Notes under the pieces: generated by a model | Told to the model about the DNA's origin: nothing | What the model saw: the letters and a program-made list of their open reading frames with translations, nothing else | Database searches by the model: none | Position numbers and translations under genes: made by a program | Origin: Natronobeatus ordinarius | Lineage (GTDB): Archaea > Halobacteriota > Halobacteria > Halobacteriales > Natrialbaceae | Direction of reading: 5' to 3' | NCBI RefSeq assembly: GCF_024362485.1 | Contig: NZ_CP101456.1 | Location: forward strand, 2,418,001 to 2,482,000 | DNA length: 64,000 nucleotides | Shown here: positions 1 through 8,607 of the stretch, in pieces | Layout: every line of letters starts with the position of its first letter | Position numbering within the stretch: the first letter of the stretch is position 1

Positions 1-395
1 CGATGCTAATTGCAGCCGAGATAATAATCGCCATGTTCGCGTACGAATGCACCACGACGGAGTCGATAGAGTTGACCTGTAACGTCGTCCCCTCTACTGA
101 AACGATAACCGGTACTGGATTGAGTAGTTGATACGTGAGCAACATGGCAGAAGTCAGCAAGAGTACTGCTGCCAGCAAGTCGCCGGAGCGAAAGTTCAGC
201 ACGGACATATATTCGGATGGGAAGTGGCAGCACATATAGTTATATTTTCGTCGTTCGAAACTCGTTTCCAACCGTTTCGAAACAGCGAAACGCGGTTCTG
301 TAACTATTGACAATAAAGTAATAAAATCTGTTTCACAGAACGATTCGCTGCGGTCGTCGAGATCTGTCTGAAGATCATCGACCGCAGAGATAGCT
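1..395. other. Intergenic region with no supportable gene
   Basis: I see no convincing gene here. A 75-codon minus-strand frame (6-233) and a 60-codon plus-strand frame (128-310) lack recognisable domains and haloarchaeal codon bias. The stretch from about 230 to 350 is markedly AT-rich compared with the rest of the window and probably carries the promoter of the downstream repeat-protein gene. A remnant of an older gene cannot be excluded. Confidence 0.4.
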
Positions 396-782
396 ATGAA
401 TGGTAAACCAGTGGCCCTTGCGCTCGTCGTGTTACTCGCGTTAACCGGCGTCGCAATGGCAGCATACGAAAGTCCAGAGATGGATACGACGATCGAATCG
501 GCAGACGCGGACGAGTATGACGTGAGCCTCACGACTGCAAACGAGCAGGACGTCGACACCGAGACGCCCGCATCGGCTGCAGAGTACGACGTGAGCGTCA
601 CTGCTGTGAACGAATATGACGTCGACACCGAGACGCCCGCATCGGCTGCAGAGTACGACGTGAGCGTCACGGCTGCAAACGAGCAGGACGTCGATACCGA
701 GACGCCCGAATCGGCTGCAGAGTACGACATGTCGCTTGATATCGACGATGATGCGACTGTCGCTGCGACCAGGACAGTTTGA
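396..782 (+). CDS. Small exported protein with three 23-residue repeats
   Basis: Residues 1-22 form a typical Sec signal peptide (Lys at position 4, a hydrophobic core, then VAMA before AYES) without a lipobox cysteine, so the product is probably secreted. The mature part is very acidic. From residue 48 it consists of three 23-residue repeats, each containing NE[QY]DVDTETP and AAEYD[VM]S, preceded by one shorter EYDVS copy. No cysteines and no known domain were seen. Its function is unknown; a short acidic surface or secreted protein is plausible. The neighbour at 862 carries the related motif DYNVSLVETETQ, so the two may form a locally duplicated and diverged pair. The repeat number could vary by slippage. 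Confidence 0.7.
   Translation: MNGKPVALALVVLLALTGVAMAAYESPEMDTTIESADADEYDVSLTTANEQDVDTETPASAAEYDVSVTAVNEYDVDTETPASAAEYDVSVTAANEQDVDTETPESAAEYDMSLDIDDDATVAATRTV
537..743 (+). repeat. Three in-frame 69-bp tandem repeats
   Basis: Units run 537-605, 606-674 and 675-743. Units 1 and 2 are nearly identical; unit 3 diverges at its end. Each is 23 codons, so a gain or loss of a unit keeps the reading frame of the exported protein. Confidence 0.9.
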
Positions 783-833
783 GGCCGAGTAACGGACTCA
801 ACCAATCCACGTCGGTTCACCACAACCGAACTC

Positions 834-840
834 TTTTTAA
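834..840 (+). promoter_or_regulatory. TATA-like box of the 862 gene
   Basis: TTTTTAA ends 22 nt upstream of the ATG at 862. This is the spacing expected for a haloarchaeal leaderless transcript, and no Shine-Dalgarno sequence precedes the ATG. Confidence 0.6.
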
Positions 841-861
841 TGCAACTACACTCAGATTTGA

Positions 862-1146
862 ATGAGTGTGGGAGAATCATCGAATCGACTGGCCGAATCG
901 AAGCTGTTGCTGATACTGATACTGATCGGGATCGGTGTGTCGATAGCCGTACTGTTGAACGCGCCCACCGATCCACAGATCGCTGAGGCGTCAAACCAGA
1001 CAGCAACCGATTACAACGTTTCTCTCGTCGAGACCGAAACCCAGGTCGAAGCAAACCGATCTGAAAGGGGGGTTGCTAGTGCCGTGACGCATCGAGTACA
1101 GAGTCGAATCGACCAGATCGACCGAATTCGACCCGGTTCAGCTTGA
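862..1146 (+). CDS. Small single-pass membrane protein
   Basis: The 94-residue product has a short polar N-terminus, one hydrophobic segment (about residues 15-33) and then a polar tail. It is probably an N-terminally anchored protein with its tail outside the cell. After the membrane segment comes DYNVSLVETETQVE, which resembles the EYDVS...DTET repeats of the exported protein just upstream. Two Asn-X-Ser/Thr sequons (NQT, NVS) in the tail could be N-glycosylated. No family is recognised. The start is supported by the TATA-like box about 25 nt upstream. The function is unknown. Confidence 0.6.
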   Translation: MSVGESSNRLAESKLLLILILIGIGVSIAVLLNAPTDPQIAEASNQTATDYNVSLVETETQVEANRSERGVASAVTHRVQSRIDQIDRIRPGSA

Positions 1147-1280
1147 CACAGGACCAGGAGACGCCGGCCACCTGCTCGTCGAGTCAGCCGACCGCGAGAT
1201 TCTCGCTGACCCGGTCGTGAGCGACGCGAGCCGCGGCGATTCTCTCGCCGCCGCAGCGGAACCCGACGGCGAAGTCGACG

Positions 1281-1832
1281 TTATCGGTTGTGCGTCGCCT
1301 CCTCGAGCACCAGCGTGTCGTCCTCGAGGTAGTGTTCGAAGTGGTGGGCGTCCTCCTCGAGGTCGACGAGGATCTCGCGCAGGATCTGGGAGGTGGCGTG
1401 ATCGCCGAGGTTCGTGGCGAGTTCGATGCTGTCGCGCATCGACTCGATCATTTCGCCGTACATTTCGAGGTCGTTCTCGAGCATCGTGCGGACGTCGTAG
1501 ACGTCTTCACCTTCGAACTCGACGGTCGCCCGCCGTTCGAGGTTCGTCGGTCCCGAGACGGGGACGCCGCCGATCGCCTGGGCGCGTTCGGCGATGAGGT
1601 CCGCACCCTCCTCGACGTGCTCGTAGGCCTCCTCGGTGAAGAGGTGCAGATCGCGAAACTCCGCACCTTCGACGACCCAGTGGTGCTTTTTCAGCTGGTG
1701 GTACAGGACGTACGCGTTCGCGAGCTCTGTGTTCAGCGCGTCGACGATCTGCTCGGCCTTTTCTCGCTCGAGTCGGAGGCTGTTCTCCTCGACGGTGCCT
1801 GCCTGCTGGCGGACGGTCTTCTGGGTACTCAT
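1281..1832 (-). CDS. dpsA: DpsA ferritin-like iron-storage and DNA-protection protein
   Basis: The 183-residue product matches the haloarchaeal Dps family, which assembles into a 12-subunit shell, oxidises Fe(II) and stores it, limiting Fenton chemistry. The sequence shows the four-helix ferritin-like pattern with the N-terminal segment YVLYHQLKKHHWVVEG, whose His residues sit where the Dps ferroxidase centre is built, and the following acidic helix FRDLHLFTEEAYEHVEEGAD. Two ATGs are adjacent (1835 and 1832); the second (MSTQKT) is chosen, and a TATA-like GTTTAAGG lies about 30 nt upstream. It is transcribed alone. An imperfect inverted repeat, AGTATTAAGAAGTACT (about 1915-1930), lies in the upstream region, but I cannot tie it to a regulator. 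Confidence 0.93.
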   Translation of the reverse strand: MSTQKTVRQQAGTVEENSLRLEREKAEQIVDALNTELANAYVLYHQLKKHHWVVEGAEFRDLHLFTEEAYEHVEEGADLIAERAQAIGGVPVSGPTNLERRATVEFEGEDVYDVRTMLENDLEMYGEMIESMRDSIELATNLGDHATSQILREILVDLEEDAHHFEHYLEDDTLVLEEATHNR

Positions 1833-2045
1833 CACGTCTGTCCGTACACGATCTACTCCCTTAAACGTTACCCGGCATAGAACATTTTTTGCCGAACCAA
1901 AAATTGTTTTTTCAGTATTAAGAAGTACTTCCGCTGGGTGACGTATTCGCTCGGTAACTCGTCGGCTCGGCGAACACTGACTTAGCTGGAACTGTTACTT
2001 CATTCGTGAGTAAATTTCTTCAGTAGGGCTGCCCTACGGAACGCT

Positions 2046-3515
2046 ATGGCAACGAGAATCGCACACCGGAGAGAGCGACTGTACGTCGACGGCGAGTGGC
2101 TCGAGACCGAGGGAACGCTTTCGGTCACCGATCTGGCCGACGGAGCCACGTTCGCGGAGGTCGCGGCCGCCACGCCGATGGATGCCCGACGGGCGCTCGC
2201 CGCCGCCCACCGAATCAAGTCGGAGCTGCGCCAGACGACGGTCGTCGAACGGGCACGGTGGTGTGAACGAATCGCCGACGGGCTCGAAGAACGCGAGGAA
2301 GAGCTCGCCGAGGTGATCGTCCGCGAGGCCGGGAAGCCGATCTCCTCGGCGCGCGGTGAGGTCGGTGCAGCCGCCGAGCGCTTTCGACGAGGGGCCGAGG
2401 AGGCACGGACCGTCGTCAGCAACGGCGAGTTCCGCGAGGGATCGACCGACGGACACGAGGGGTGGAACGCGATCGTCAAACACGAGCCAATCGGAACGGT
2501 ACTCTGTATCACGCCCTACAACTATCCGCTTGCGACCACCGCCCTGCAGGTCGCACCCGCCCTCGCCGCTGGCAACAGCGTCGTCCTCAAGCCCGCGAGC
2601 AAGACACCCATCTCGGCAGCGATCCTCACCGACGTCGTTTCGGGGGTTGAGGGGATGCCCGACGGCACGTTCAACTTCGTTCCGGGTTCGGCGAGCGAGA
2701 TCGGCGACGTCTTAGCCGGTGACGACCGGGTGAACTGCATCGCCATGACCGGCTCCTCGGGCGCGGGCAAACACGTCGCCCGGGAGAGCGGGATGGTGAA
2801 CCTCCACATGGAACTCGGTGGCAACGCCCCTGCGATCGTCTTCGAGGACGCCGACCTCGAGGCCGTCGCCGGCGCCTGTGCGAAAGGGTCGTTCAAGTAC
2901 GCCGGGCAGCGCTGTTCGGCCGTCTCCCGCGTACTCGCCCAGGAGTCGGTCCACGACGAGGTCGTCGACCGACTCGAGTCGGCCATGGACGCCTGGCAGG
3001 CCGGCGATCTCTTCGACGAGGGGACTGCCTTCGGCCCGCTCATCGACGAGTCCCAGGCCGACTACGTCGCGGCACTCGTCGAGGACGCCGTGGAGAAGGG
3101 CGCCGACCTCGTCCGCGGCGGTGAACGCCGCGCTCCCGAGGGTGTCCCGGACGAACTCGCCTCCCAGTTCTTCGAGCCGACCCTGCTCGCGAACGTCCCC
3201 CACGACGCCCGACTGATCGACGAGGAGCAGTTCGGACCCGTTGCCGTCGTCACGGCGTTCGAAGACCGCGAGCAGGCCCTCGAGCTCGCCAACGGCTCCG
3301 ACCTCGCGCTCGACGCGGCCGTCTTCACGAGCGACTACGACCGCGCGCTCGAGGTTGCCGACCGGGTCGACGCTGGCGCGGTCCGGATCAACGGCGCCCC
3401 CTCCCACGGGTTGGGAGACATTCCCTTCGGCGGCAACAAAGACTCCGGCATCGGTCGCGAGGGAATCGACGCCTCGATCCACGCGATGATGCGCCAGAAG
3501 AGTATCGTGCTCTGA
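2046..3515 (+). CDS. NAD(P)-dependent aldehyde dehydrogenase (GapN-like)
   Basis: This 489-residue, full-length member of the aldehyde dehydrogenase superfamily oxidises an aldehyde to an acid with NAD(P). Visible motifs are ITPYNYPL and KPASKTP for cofactor binding, the MTGSS turn, the general-base motif MELGGNAP and the catalytic cysteine C290 in YAGQRCSA. The C-terminal FGGNKDSGIG is also typical. The overall character resembles non-phosphorylating glyceraldehyde-3-phosphate dehydrogenases (GapN) and lactaldehyde-type enzymes. GapN would fit haloarchaeal sugar catabolism, but the substrate cannot be fixed from sequence. The gene appears monocistronic. Confidence 0.88.
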   Translation: MATRIAHRRERLYVDGEWLETEGTLSVTDLADGATFAEVAAATPMDARRALAAAHRIKSELRQTTVVERARWCERIADGLEEREEELAEVIVREAGKPISSARGEVGAAAERFRRGAEEARTVVSNGEFREGSTDGHEGWNAIVKHEPIGTVLCITPYNYPLATTALQVAPALAAGNSVVLKPASKTPISAAILTDVVSGVEGMPDGTFNFVPGSASEIGDVLAGDDRVNCIAMTGSSGAGKHVARESGMVNLHMELGGNAPAIVFEDADLEAVAGACAKGSFKYAGQRCSAVSRVLAQESVHDEVVDRLESAMDAWQAGDLFDEGTAFGPLIDESQADYVAALVEDAVEKGADLVRGGERRAPEGVPDELASQFFEPTLLANVPHDARLIDEEQFGPVAVVTAFEDREQALELANGSDLALDAAVFTSDYDRALEVADRVDAGAVRINGAPSHGLGDIPFGGNKDSGIGREGIDASIHAMMRQKSIVL

Positions 3516-3600
3516 CGGCGAACGGATTCACGACGCCGACTCGAGCCCCCGGATCGCGGTGTCCGGCCGTCGATCGGGCGACGGGAAAGCGTTTTCTACC

Positions 3601-3780
3601 GGTCGGTCCCTAGAACCACTGCGTGCCTCAAGTCCCCGGCCGAGCCGACCCACACGGGTGCGATGACAGCACGGCGAACCCGGGCGCGCGACACACTGGG
3701 ATAGTCCCCACCCGGCACGAGGGTTAGCCAGCCGACGCGGCACGCCGCCACGGGATGAGGCTGGACGTTAGTGTTCCGGG
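3601..3780. other. Structured GC-rich intergenic region, possible non-coding RNA
   Basis: The gap between the aldehyde dehydrogenase and gshA is dense in complementary segments. GGTCGG (3601) pairs with CCGACC (3645). GTGC and GCAC flank GATGACA. GGGA-TAG-TCCC forms a short hairpin. CCAGCC and GGCTGG enclose GCGG-CACG-CCGC. The flanking ORFs look like shadows. I tried to match it to RNase P RNA, SRP RNA and tRNA and could not. The strand is unknown. It could be an unidentified ncRNA, a gshA leader, or simply GC-rich sequence. Confidence 0.3.
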
Positions 3781-3902
3781 TGATACTCTTCAAAGCCGTT
3801 GAGCACTGCGAGCGACGGCGTTCAAACGCCCGAACCCGGACCACATCCCGGACGCTGCCGACTCCAAACCGTATTTACCACCGGAGCCGAAACGGGGAAA
3901 CG

Positions 3903-4985
3903 ATGGAACGCGGGTCGCCGGAATCGTTCACGCGGATGGGTACGCTGGGTATCGAAGAGGAGTTTTTCGTCGTCGACGAGCACGGCCGCCCCACGAGCGG
4001 ATCTGACGAACTCGTCTACGAACACGACCCGCCCGAGATCCTCGACGGTCGCCTCGATCACGAGCTGTTCAAGTTCGTCATCGAGACCCAGACGCCGCTG
4101 ATCGAAGCCCTGGACGAGGCACACGGAACGATGCTCGAGGTTCGCGAAGCGCTGGTCGAACACGCCGCGACCCACGGCTTTCAGGTCGCGGCCGCGGGTC
4201 TCCACCCGCTCGCGACGTGGCGCGAACTCGAGCACGCCGAAAAGCCCCGCTACCGCTCCCAGCTCGACCGCATCCAGTACCCTCAGCACCGCAACACCAC
4301 CGCCGGCGTGCACGTCCACGTGGGCGTCGACGACGCCGACAAGGCGGTCTGGATCGCGAACGAGTTGCGGTGGTACGTACCGATCATGCTCGCACTGTCG
4401 GCGAACTCACCGTACTGGAACGGCTACGACACCGGCCTCGAGTCCGCCCGCGCAAAGATCTTCGAGGGGCTGCCGAACACCGGAATGCCGACGCACTTCG
4501 AGGATTACGAGGCGTTCGACGAGTACGAGCGTCTGATGCTCGAGACCGACGCGATCGGCGACCGCGGCGAACTCTGGTTCGACGTCCGCCCGCACACGGG
4601 CCACGGGACGGTCGAGATCCGCACGCCCGACGGCCAGGCCGACGCCGACGTCGTGATGGCGTTCGTCGAGTACTCCCACGCGCTCGTCGAGAGCCTCGCC
4701 GAGGAGTACGCGGACGGAACGCCCGGCTACCGACACCGTCGCGAACTGCTCGACGAGAACAAGTGGCGGGCGATCCGCTACGGACACGACGCCGACTTCA
4801 TCGATCGTGACCTCGAGGGCACCGTCGACCTCGGCGAAGTCGTCGATCGCGAGTGTGAGCGACTGGGGATCGACGGCATCAAGGCGGTATACGAGCGCGA
4901 GAGCGGTTCGAGCCGACAGCGCCGGCTTCTCGAGGAAGCGGGTGTCGACGCGCTGTGTGAGTCGCTGCTCATAGAGACGGCCTGA
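3903..4985 (+). CDS. gshA: Glutamate-cysteine ligase (gamma-glutamylcysteine synthetase)
   Basis: The enzyme joins Glu and Cys with ATP. Haloarchaea use gamma-glutamylcysteine itself as their main low-molecular-weight thiol, so this is a core redox gene. The 360-residue product belongs to the GCS2/YbdK group: N-terminal [12 protein letters not shown], the acidic metal-binding glutamates, HVHVGVDD in the middle, and [18 protein letters not shown] as the conserved C-terminal core. The reading frame is open to 3771, but the ATG at 3903 is chosen. It places GIEEEF at the usual distance from the N-terminus and has a TATA-like TATTTAC about 30 nt upstream. The gene lies directly downstream of the structured region at 3601-3780. 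Confidence 0.92.
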   Translation: MERGSPESFTRMGTLGIEEEFFVVDEHGRPTSGSDELVYEHDPPEILDGRLDHELFKFVIETQTPLIEALDEAHGTMLEVREALVEHAATHGFQVAAAGLHPLATWRELEHAEKPRYRSQLDRIQYPQHRNTTAGVHVHVGVDDADKAVWIANELRWYVPIMLALSANSPYWNGYDTGLESARAKIFEGLPNTGMPTHFEDYEAFDEYERLMLETDAIGDRGELWFDVRPHTGHGTVEIRTPDGQADADVVMAFVEYSHALVESLAEEYADGTPGYRHRRELLDENKWRAIRYGHDADFIDRDLEGTVDLGEVVDRECERLGIDGIKAVYERESGSSRQRRLLEEAGVDALCESLLIETA

Positions 4986-5162
4986 TTAGTCGTTTCTACG
5001 CGTCGCTCGTCGGGATCGCCGTCCCCGTTCGGTTCGAACTGTGGGGTACCATCGTCTCACGAGAATTCAGCACCGAGAATGGTAACCCGGCTCGGCATCG
5101 TCACTGCACTGTTCGACGAACGTACCAGACGGTTTATTCAGTCGTGGGTGGACGTCCCACCC

Positions 5163-5381
5163 ATGAACACGAACGTCGGTGGACTCGATCGGACAGCACG
5201 GCTCGTCGTCGGCATCCTGCTCGCCGTCGTCGGAATCGCGGCTCTCGTCGAGGTCCTCGAATTCGGGGCCGTCGTCGGGGCGATCGCGCTGGTCGTCGGC
5301 CTCGTCCTGGTGGCAACCGGGGCGTTCCAGTCGTGTCCGATGTACCAGCTCCTCGGCGTCGACACCTGCAAACGGAAGTGA
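5163..5381 (+). CDS. Small inner-membrane protein of the DUF2892 (YgaP-type) family
   Basis: The 72-residue protein starts MNTNVGGLDRTARLVVG, the hallmark of DUF2892. It has two hydrophobic helices (about residues 12-30 and 36-55) and ends with CPMYQLLGVDTCK, carrying two cysteines. In bacteria this module often accompanies or is fused to rhodaneses (YgaP). Here it stands alone. The start is the ATG at 5163 rather than the longer frame from 5079, because a TATA-like GGTTTATTC lies about 27 nt upstream. The role is unknown, but the paired cysteines suggest thiol chemistry at the membrane. Confidence 0.8.
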   Translation: MNTNVGGLDRTARLVVGILLAVVGIAALVEVLEFGAVVGAIALVVGLVLVATGAFQSCPMYQLLGVDTCKRK

Positions 5382-5507
5382 GGGCCGTCGTGAGGTGACG
5401 ACTGACTCGAGACGGAACGATTCGGGTCGAGCTGTCCGACGACGTGACGGCACTCGACCCCGGGTATAGATCGACACACGTTTTTCCTCTGCACGAAACC
5501 CTCGAGC

Positions 5508-5834
5508 ATGGCGATGGACGCGTTCGACTGGGTGGCCGTCCTCGGATTCGGTGGGGTGATCGTGCTGACGACGATGGTCGATCCGGAGCCGATTCTCCTG
5601 TCGGCGCTGCTCGGCGGGTTCGTCCTCTCGCTCGCGGTGTGGCGGTTCTATCAGGGACTCGTGTGGGAGGCCCTCGGCTGGCTCGTATGGGTCGGTGCCG
5701 CCGTGATCGTCGGGCTCGGGATCGAAGGCGAGACGCTCTTGCAGGTGCTGTTCACGTCGTCGATCTTCCTCGGGCTGTTGTTGCTTCTCGGGGGTCGACT
5801 CGGCTTGCTGCCGAACGTCTGGGCTGCGGACTGA
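5508..5834 (+). CDS. Hypothetical small multipass membrane protein
   Basis: The 108-residue product has about four hydrophobic segments (roughly residues 8-24, 27-45, 55-71 and 77-98) separated by very short loops. No family was recognised. Two ATGs are possible (5508 and 5514). It is convergent with the SNF transporter gene, whose stop codon is 16 nt away. Only membrane location can be supported. Confidence 0.6.
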   Translation: MAMDAFDWVAVLGFGGVIVLTTMVDPEPILLSALLGGFVLSLAVWRFYQGLVWEALGWLVWVGAAVIVGLGIEGETLLQVLFTSSIFLGLLLLLGGRLGLLPNVWAAD

Positions 5835-5850
5835 CGGAGCACGCGGGGTC

Positions 5851-7218
5851 TCACGCGCCGCCGAGCCACTCCGCGAACGGCCCCGTCAGGAAGTCGACGT
5901 AATCGAGTACACCGAGGCCGAGTGCGACGAGCAGCACGAGGATCACGGGAACGCGGACGAGCCAGATCCAGAGCTCACCGAGCGATCCCAGGTTGCCGAT
6001 ACCCAGGCTCAGTTCGTCCCGTGCGAGTTCTGGAATCACCCAGCCGACGAAGATGGCGAGCAACAGCCCGCCGAGCACGAGCAGGATCTGGTCGGCGAAC
6101 AGGTCGAGGAGGTCGAGGAAGATCAGGTCGACCGTGACGGGAAGCCCCAGCAGGAACATCGCACCGCCGATTCCGGCCGTCGCGGTCACCCGGCTGACTC
6201 CCTTCTCGTCGATCAGGTAGGAGACGACGACCTCCATGATGCTGATCGCACTCGAGAGCGCGGCGATGGCGACGGTGCCGAAGAAGATCGCGCCGATCAG
6301 CCAGCCGAACGTGAGTTCGCCGAACGCGGCCGCGAGGCTGACGAAGATCGCGCCCGCGCCGGGATCGGCGGGGTCGACACCGGCCGTAAAGAGGATCGGG
6401 AAGACGATCAGCCCGACGACGAACGCGATGCCAGTGTCGAAGCCGATGATGATCGCGCCGTCCTCGGCGAGATTACGGTCCTCGGCGAGGTAGGAGGCGT
6501 AGGTGATCATCACGCCCATGCCGAGCGAGAGGGTGAAAAACGCCTGCCCGGCCGCGGCCGGGACGATACTCTGCCAGTCAGCGGCGAGGACGCCGAAATC
6601 CGGCGACAGATAGTACGCGTACGCCTCACCTGCCCCCTCGAGCGTGAACGCGTAGCCAGCCAGGAGGAGCACGATGACGATGATCGCTGGCACCATCACC
6701 TTCACCGCGAGTTCGATCCCGCGCTGGATGCCGAAGGCGACGATGACGATCACGACGGCCATGAACAGCGCGTGCAGGAGGGCGATCTCGAGGCCGACGA
6801 CGAGCGAGCCGAACTGCTCGGCCGAGCCCTCGGCGTCGGCGATGTAGCCGTCCTGTAGCCCGAGCAGGAAGTACCGGACCGTCCAGCCGGCGACGACGCT
6901 GTAGTAGGAAAGGATGACGAAGCCGGTGACGATGAAGATCCAGCCGATGTATCGGGCGGGCCCGGTCGCGAGTTGCTGGAGCGCCCCAACCGGGTTCCGT
7001 TCGGTGTACCGCCCGACGACGAACTCGACGAGCATCGCCGGAAATCCGATGGCGGCGATGAATAGCAGGTAGATCAGCAGGAAGGCAGCGCCGCCTTCCT
7101 GTCCGACCTGGAACGGAAAGCGCCAGACGTTCCCGAGCCCGACGGCGCTTCCCACCGCCGCGAGGATGAACCCGGTGCGCGTGGCCCAGGTCTCTCGCGG
7201 AATCTCGAGGGAACTCAT
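5851..7218 (-). CDS. Sodium-dependent symporter of the SNF (neurotransmitter:sodium symporter) family
   Basis: The 455-residue membrane protein probably imports an amino acid or related solute with Na+. The first helix carries the family signature GLGNVWRFPF, which in LeuT-type proteins shapes the ion and substrate site. GGAAFLLIYLLF and the later SLGMGVMITYASY are also characteristic. Its hydrophobic pattern gives 11-12 helices, typical of prokaryotic members. The start is taken at MSSLEIPRE because the upstream in-frame ATG (7245) adds nine residues not expected in the family. The substrate cannot be predicted. The 86-nt palindromic repeat lies upstream, between this gene and trxB. Confidence 0.88.
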   Translation of the reverse strand: MSSLEIPRETWATRTGFILAAVGSAVGLGNVWRFPFQVGQEGGAAFLLIYLLFIAAIGFPAMLVEFVVGRYTERNPVGALQQLATGPARYIGWIFIVTGFVILSYYSVVAGWTVRYFLLGLQDGYIADAEGSAEQFGSLVVGLEIALLHALFMAVVIVIVAFGIQRGIELAVKVMVPAIIVIVLLLAGYAFTLEGAGEAYAYYLSPDFGVLAADWQSIVPAAAGQAFFTLSLGMGVMITYASYLAEDRNLAEDGAIIIGFDTGIAFVVGLIVFPILFTAGVDPADPGAGAIFVSLAAAFGELTFGWLIGAIFFGTVAIAALSSAISIMEVVVSYLIDEKGVSRVTATAGIGGAMFLLGLPVTVDLIFLDLLDLFADQILLVLGGLLLAIFVGWVIPELARDELSLGIGNLGSLGELWIWLVRVPVILVLLVALGLGVLDYVDFLTGPFAEWLGGA

Positions 7219-7393
7219 CGACAGGTCGGCCGAGAGATGCGTCAAAAAAACCCGAGTACGGTTTCAGGTGTCAACGTGGCCCTTCGACGAGCGGCGGTGA
7301 GAGTGGCGCACGCGGAGAGAACGAGCGAAAGTAACCAGGCGGTGACCGGTCAGAAACGCTCTCCTATCCAGACAGGTGCGAGAGCCAGACCGT

Positions 7394-7479
7394 CTCATAA
7401 CGATGGTTGTAGTCTCTTACCGGTGATCGCCGTCCCGGTGGGGCGATCACCGGTAACCAGTTACAACCGTCATTATCAG
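7394..7479. repeat. Palindromic dispersed repeat, copy 1
   Basis: An 86-nt element with nested inverted repeats. The inner arms TTACCGGTGATCGCC (7417-7431) and its exact complement (7442-7456) enclose a 10-nt loop, GTCCCGGTGG. The outer arms TAACGATGGTTGTA and TTACAACCGTCATTA are near-complementary. The right edge coincides with the trxB stop codon. A second full copy is at 55413 and a half copy at 43883. Confidence 0.9.
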
Positions 7480-8540
7480 TCGTCGGCTGGGGCGGTCTCG
7501 GTCGCGGTCTCGGCGCGCTCGAGCTCCTCGAGGTAGGCGTCGGCATCGATGGCGGCTTTACAGCCCATGCCCGCCGCCGTCACGGCCTGCTGGTAGTGGT
7601 AGTCGACGACGTCGCCGGCGCCGAAGATGCCGGGGGCGTCGGTTTCGGTCTGGCCGCCGTCGGTGCCACCTTTGGTTTTCAGGTAGCCTTCGTCGTCCAT
7701 CTGCACGCCGGTGTCCTCGAGGTAGTCGGTGTTGGGGGTGTGGCCGATGGCGAGGAAGACGGCACCGACGTCGAAGTCGAACCGCTCGGTTTCGGACTCG
7801 TCGAGCCGGTCAGTCGGGTGGCCGTTCTCGTTGTGGACGAGCGTGACGTGGTCGACGCCGTCTTCGGGAGAGCCGTGGACCTCGAGCAGTTCGGTGTTTT
7901 TCATGATCTCGAGCTCGCCGGCCTCGACTTTCTCCTCGACGCGGTCGATCCAGTACTGTTCGGCGCGGAACTCCTCGCGGCGGTGGGCGAGGTAGACGGT
8001 GTCGGCGAACTTCGTCAAAAAGTGGGCCTCTTCCATCGCGGCGTCGCCGCCGCCGACGACCAGCATGTCCTCGTCGCGGAAGAACGCCCCGTCACAGGTC
8101 GCACACGTCGAGAGCCCGTAGCCCATCAGCTCGTCCTCGCCGGGCACGCCGAGGGTGCGCGCGCTCGCGCCGGAGGCGGCGATGATCGCGTCGGCCGTGT
8201 AGACGTCGCCGTTCGTCAACTCGACGCGGAACGGCCGTTCTGAGGCGTCGACCGACTCGAGGACGCCGTGGTCGATCTCGGCGCCGAAGCGCTCGGCCTG
8301 GGCTTTCATCTCGTTCACCAGCTCGGGCCCGCTGATCCCCTCCGGGAATCCGGGGTAGTTCGCCACGTCGGTCGTCAACGTCAGCTGGCCGCCCGGCTCG
8401 TCGCCCTCCAGCACGAGCGGCTCGTTGTTCGCCCGGCCGGCGTAAATCGCCGCCGTGAGGCCGGCGATTCCCGTGCCCGCGATGAGCAGTTTCCGGTGCT
8501 CGACGACGTCTCCGTTGGACTCGGTCGCCTCGTCGGTCAT
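7476..8540 (-). CDS. trxB: Thioredoxin reductase (first copy)
   Basis: This FAD enzyme reduces thioredoxin with NAD(P)H. The 354-residue product has the low-molecular-weight TrxB layout: an N-terminal FAD motif (GTGIAGLTAAIYAGR), GGQLTLTT, the redox-active pair CATC in STCATCDGAFF, an NADPH-binding GGGDAAMEEA, and the C-terminal GIFGAGDVVD. The start MTDEATE is preferred to an ATG three codons upstream. A second TrxB at 23134 lies next to a thioredoxin gene, while this copy stands alone. The stop codon abuts the palindromic repeat. Confidence 0.93.
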   Translation of the reverse strand: MTDEATESNGDVVEHRKLLIAGTGIAGLTAAIYAGRANNEPLVLEGDEPGGQLTLTTDVANYPGFPEGISGPELVNEMKAQAERFGAEIDHGVLESVDASERPFRVELTNGDVYTADAIIAASGASARTLGVPGEDELMGYGLSTCATCDGAFFRDEDMLVVGGGDAAMEEAHFLTKFADTVYLAHRREEFRAEQYWIDRVEEKVEAGELEIMKNTELLEVHGSPEDGVDHVTLVHNENGHPTDRLDESETERFDFDVGAVFLAIGHTPNTDYLEDTGVQMDDEGYLKTKGGTDGGQTETDAPGIFGAGDVVDYHYQQAVTAAGMGCKAAIDADAYLEELERAETATETAPADD

Positions 8541-8607
8541 GACACCCACTAGCCGATAGAAACGTATAATCGGTCCGCTTTGCGTCGTGTCGGTCGCCCG
8601 AGCGCTC

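Noticed and set aside
128-310. A 60-codon plus-strand gene at the window start
   Set aside because: Its composition and codon use do not look haloarchaeal, it crosses an AT-rich region and it has no recognisable domain.
1915-1930. AGTATTAAGAAGTACT as an iron-regulator site for dpsA
   Set aside because: Only four bases at each end pair, and the known haloarchaeal iron-regulator consensus was not recognisable.
3601-3780. RNase P RNA, SRP RNA or tRNA in the structured region before gshA
   Set aside because: The GGGATAGTCCCC stretch resembles archaeal RNase P only weakly, and the conserved CAGAA-type and GGAAG/GCAGC-type signatures are missing. T-arm and D-arm patterns for a tRNA also fail. It is listed only as an unassigned structured region.
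5026-5050. tRNA T-arm (GGTTCGAACTG)
   Set aside because: The flanking bases do not form a T-stem and there is no anticodon or acceptor arm nearby.
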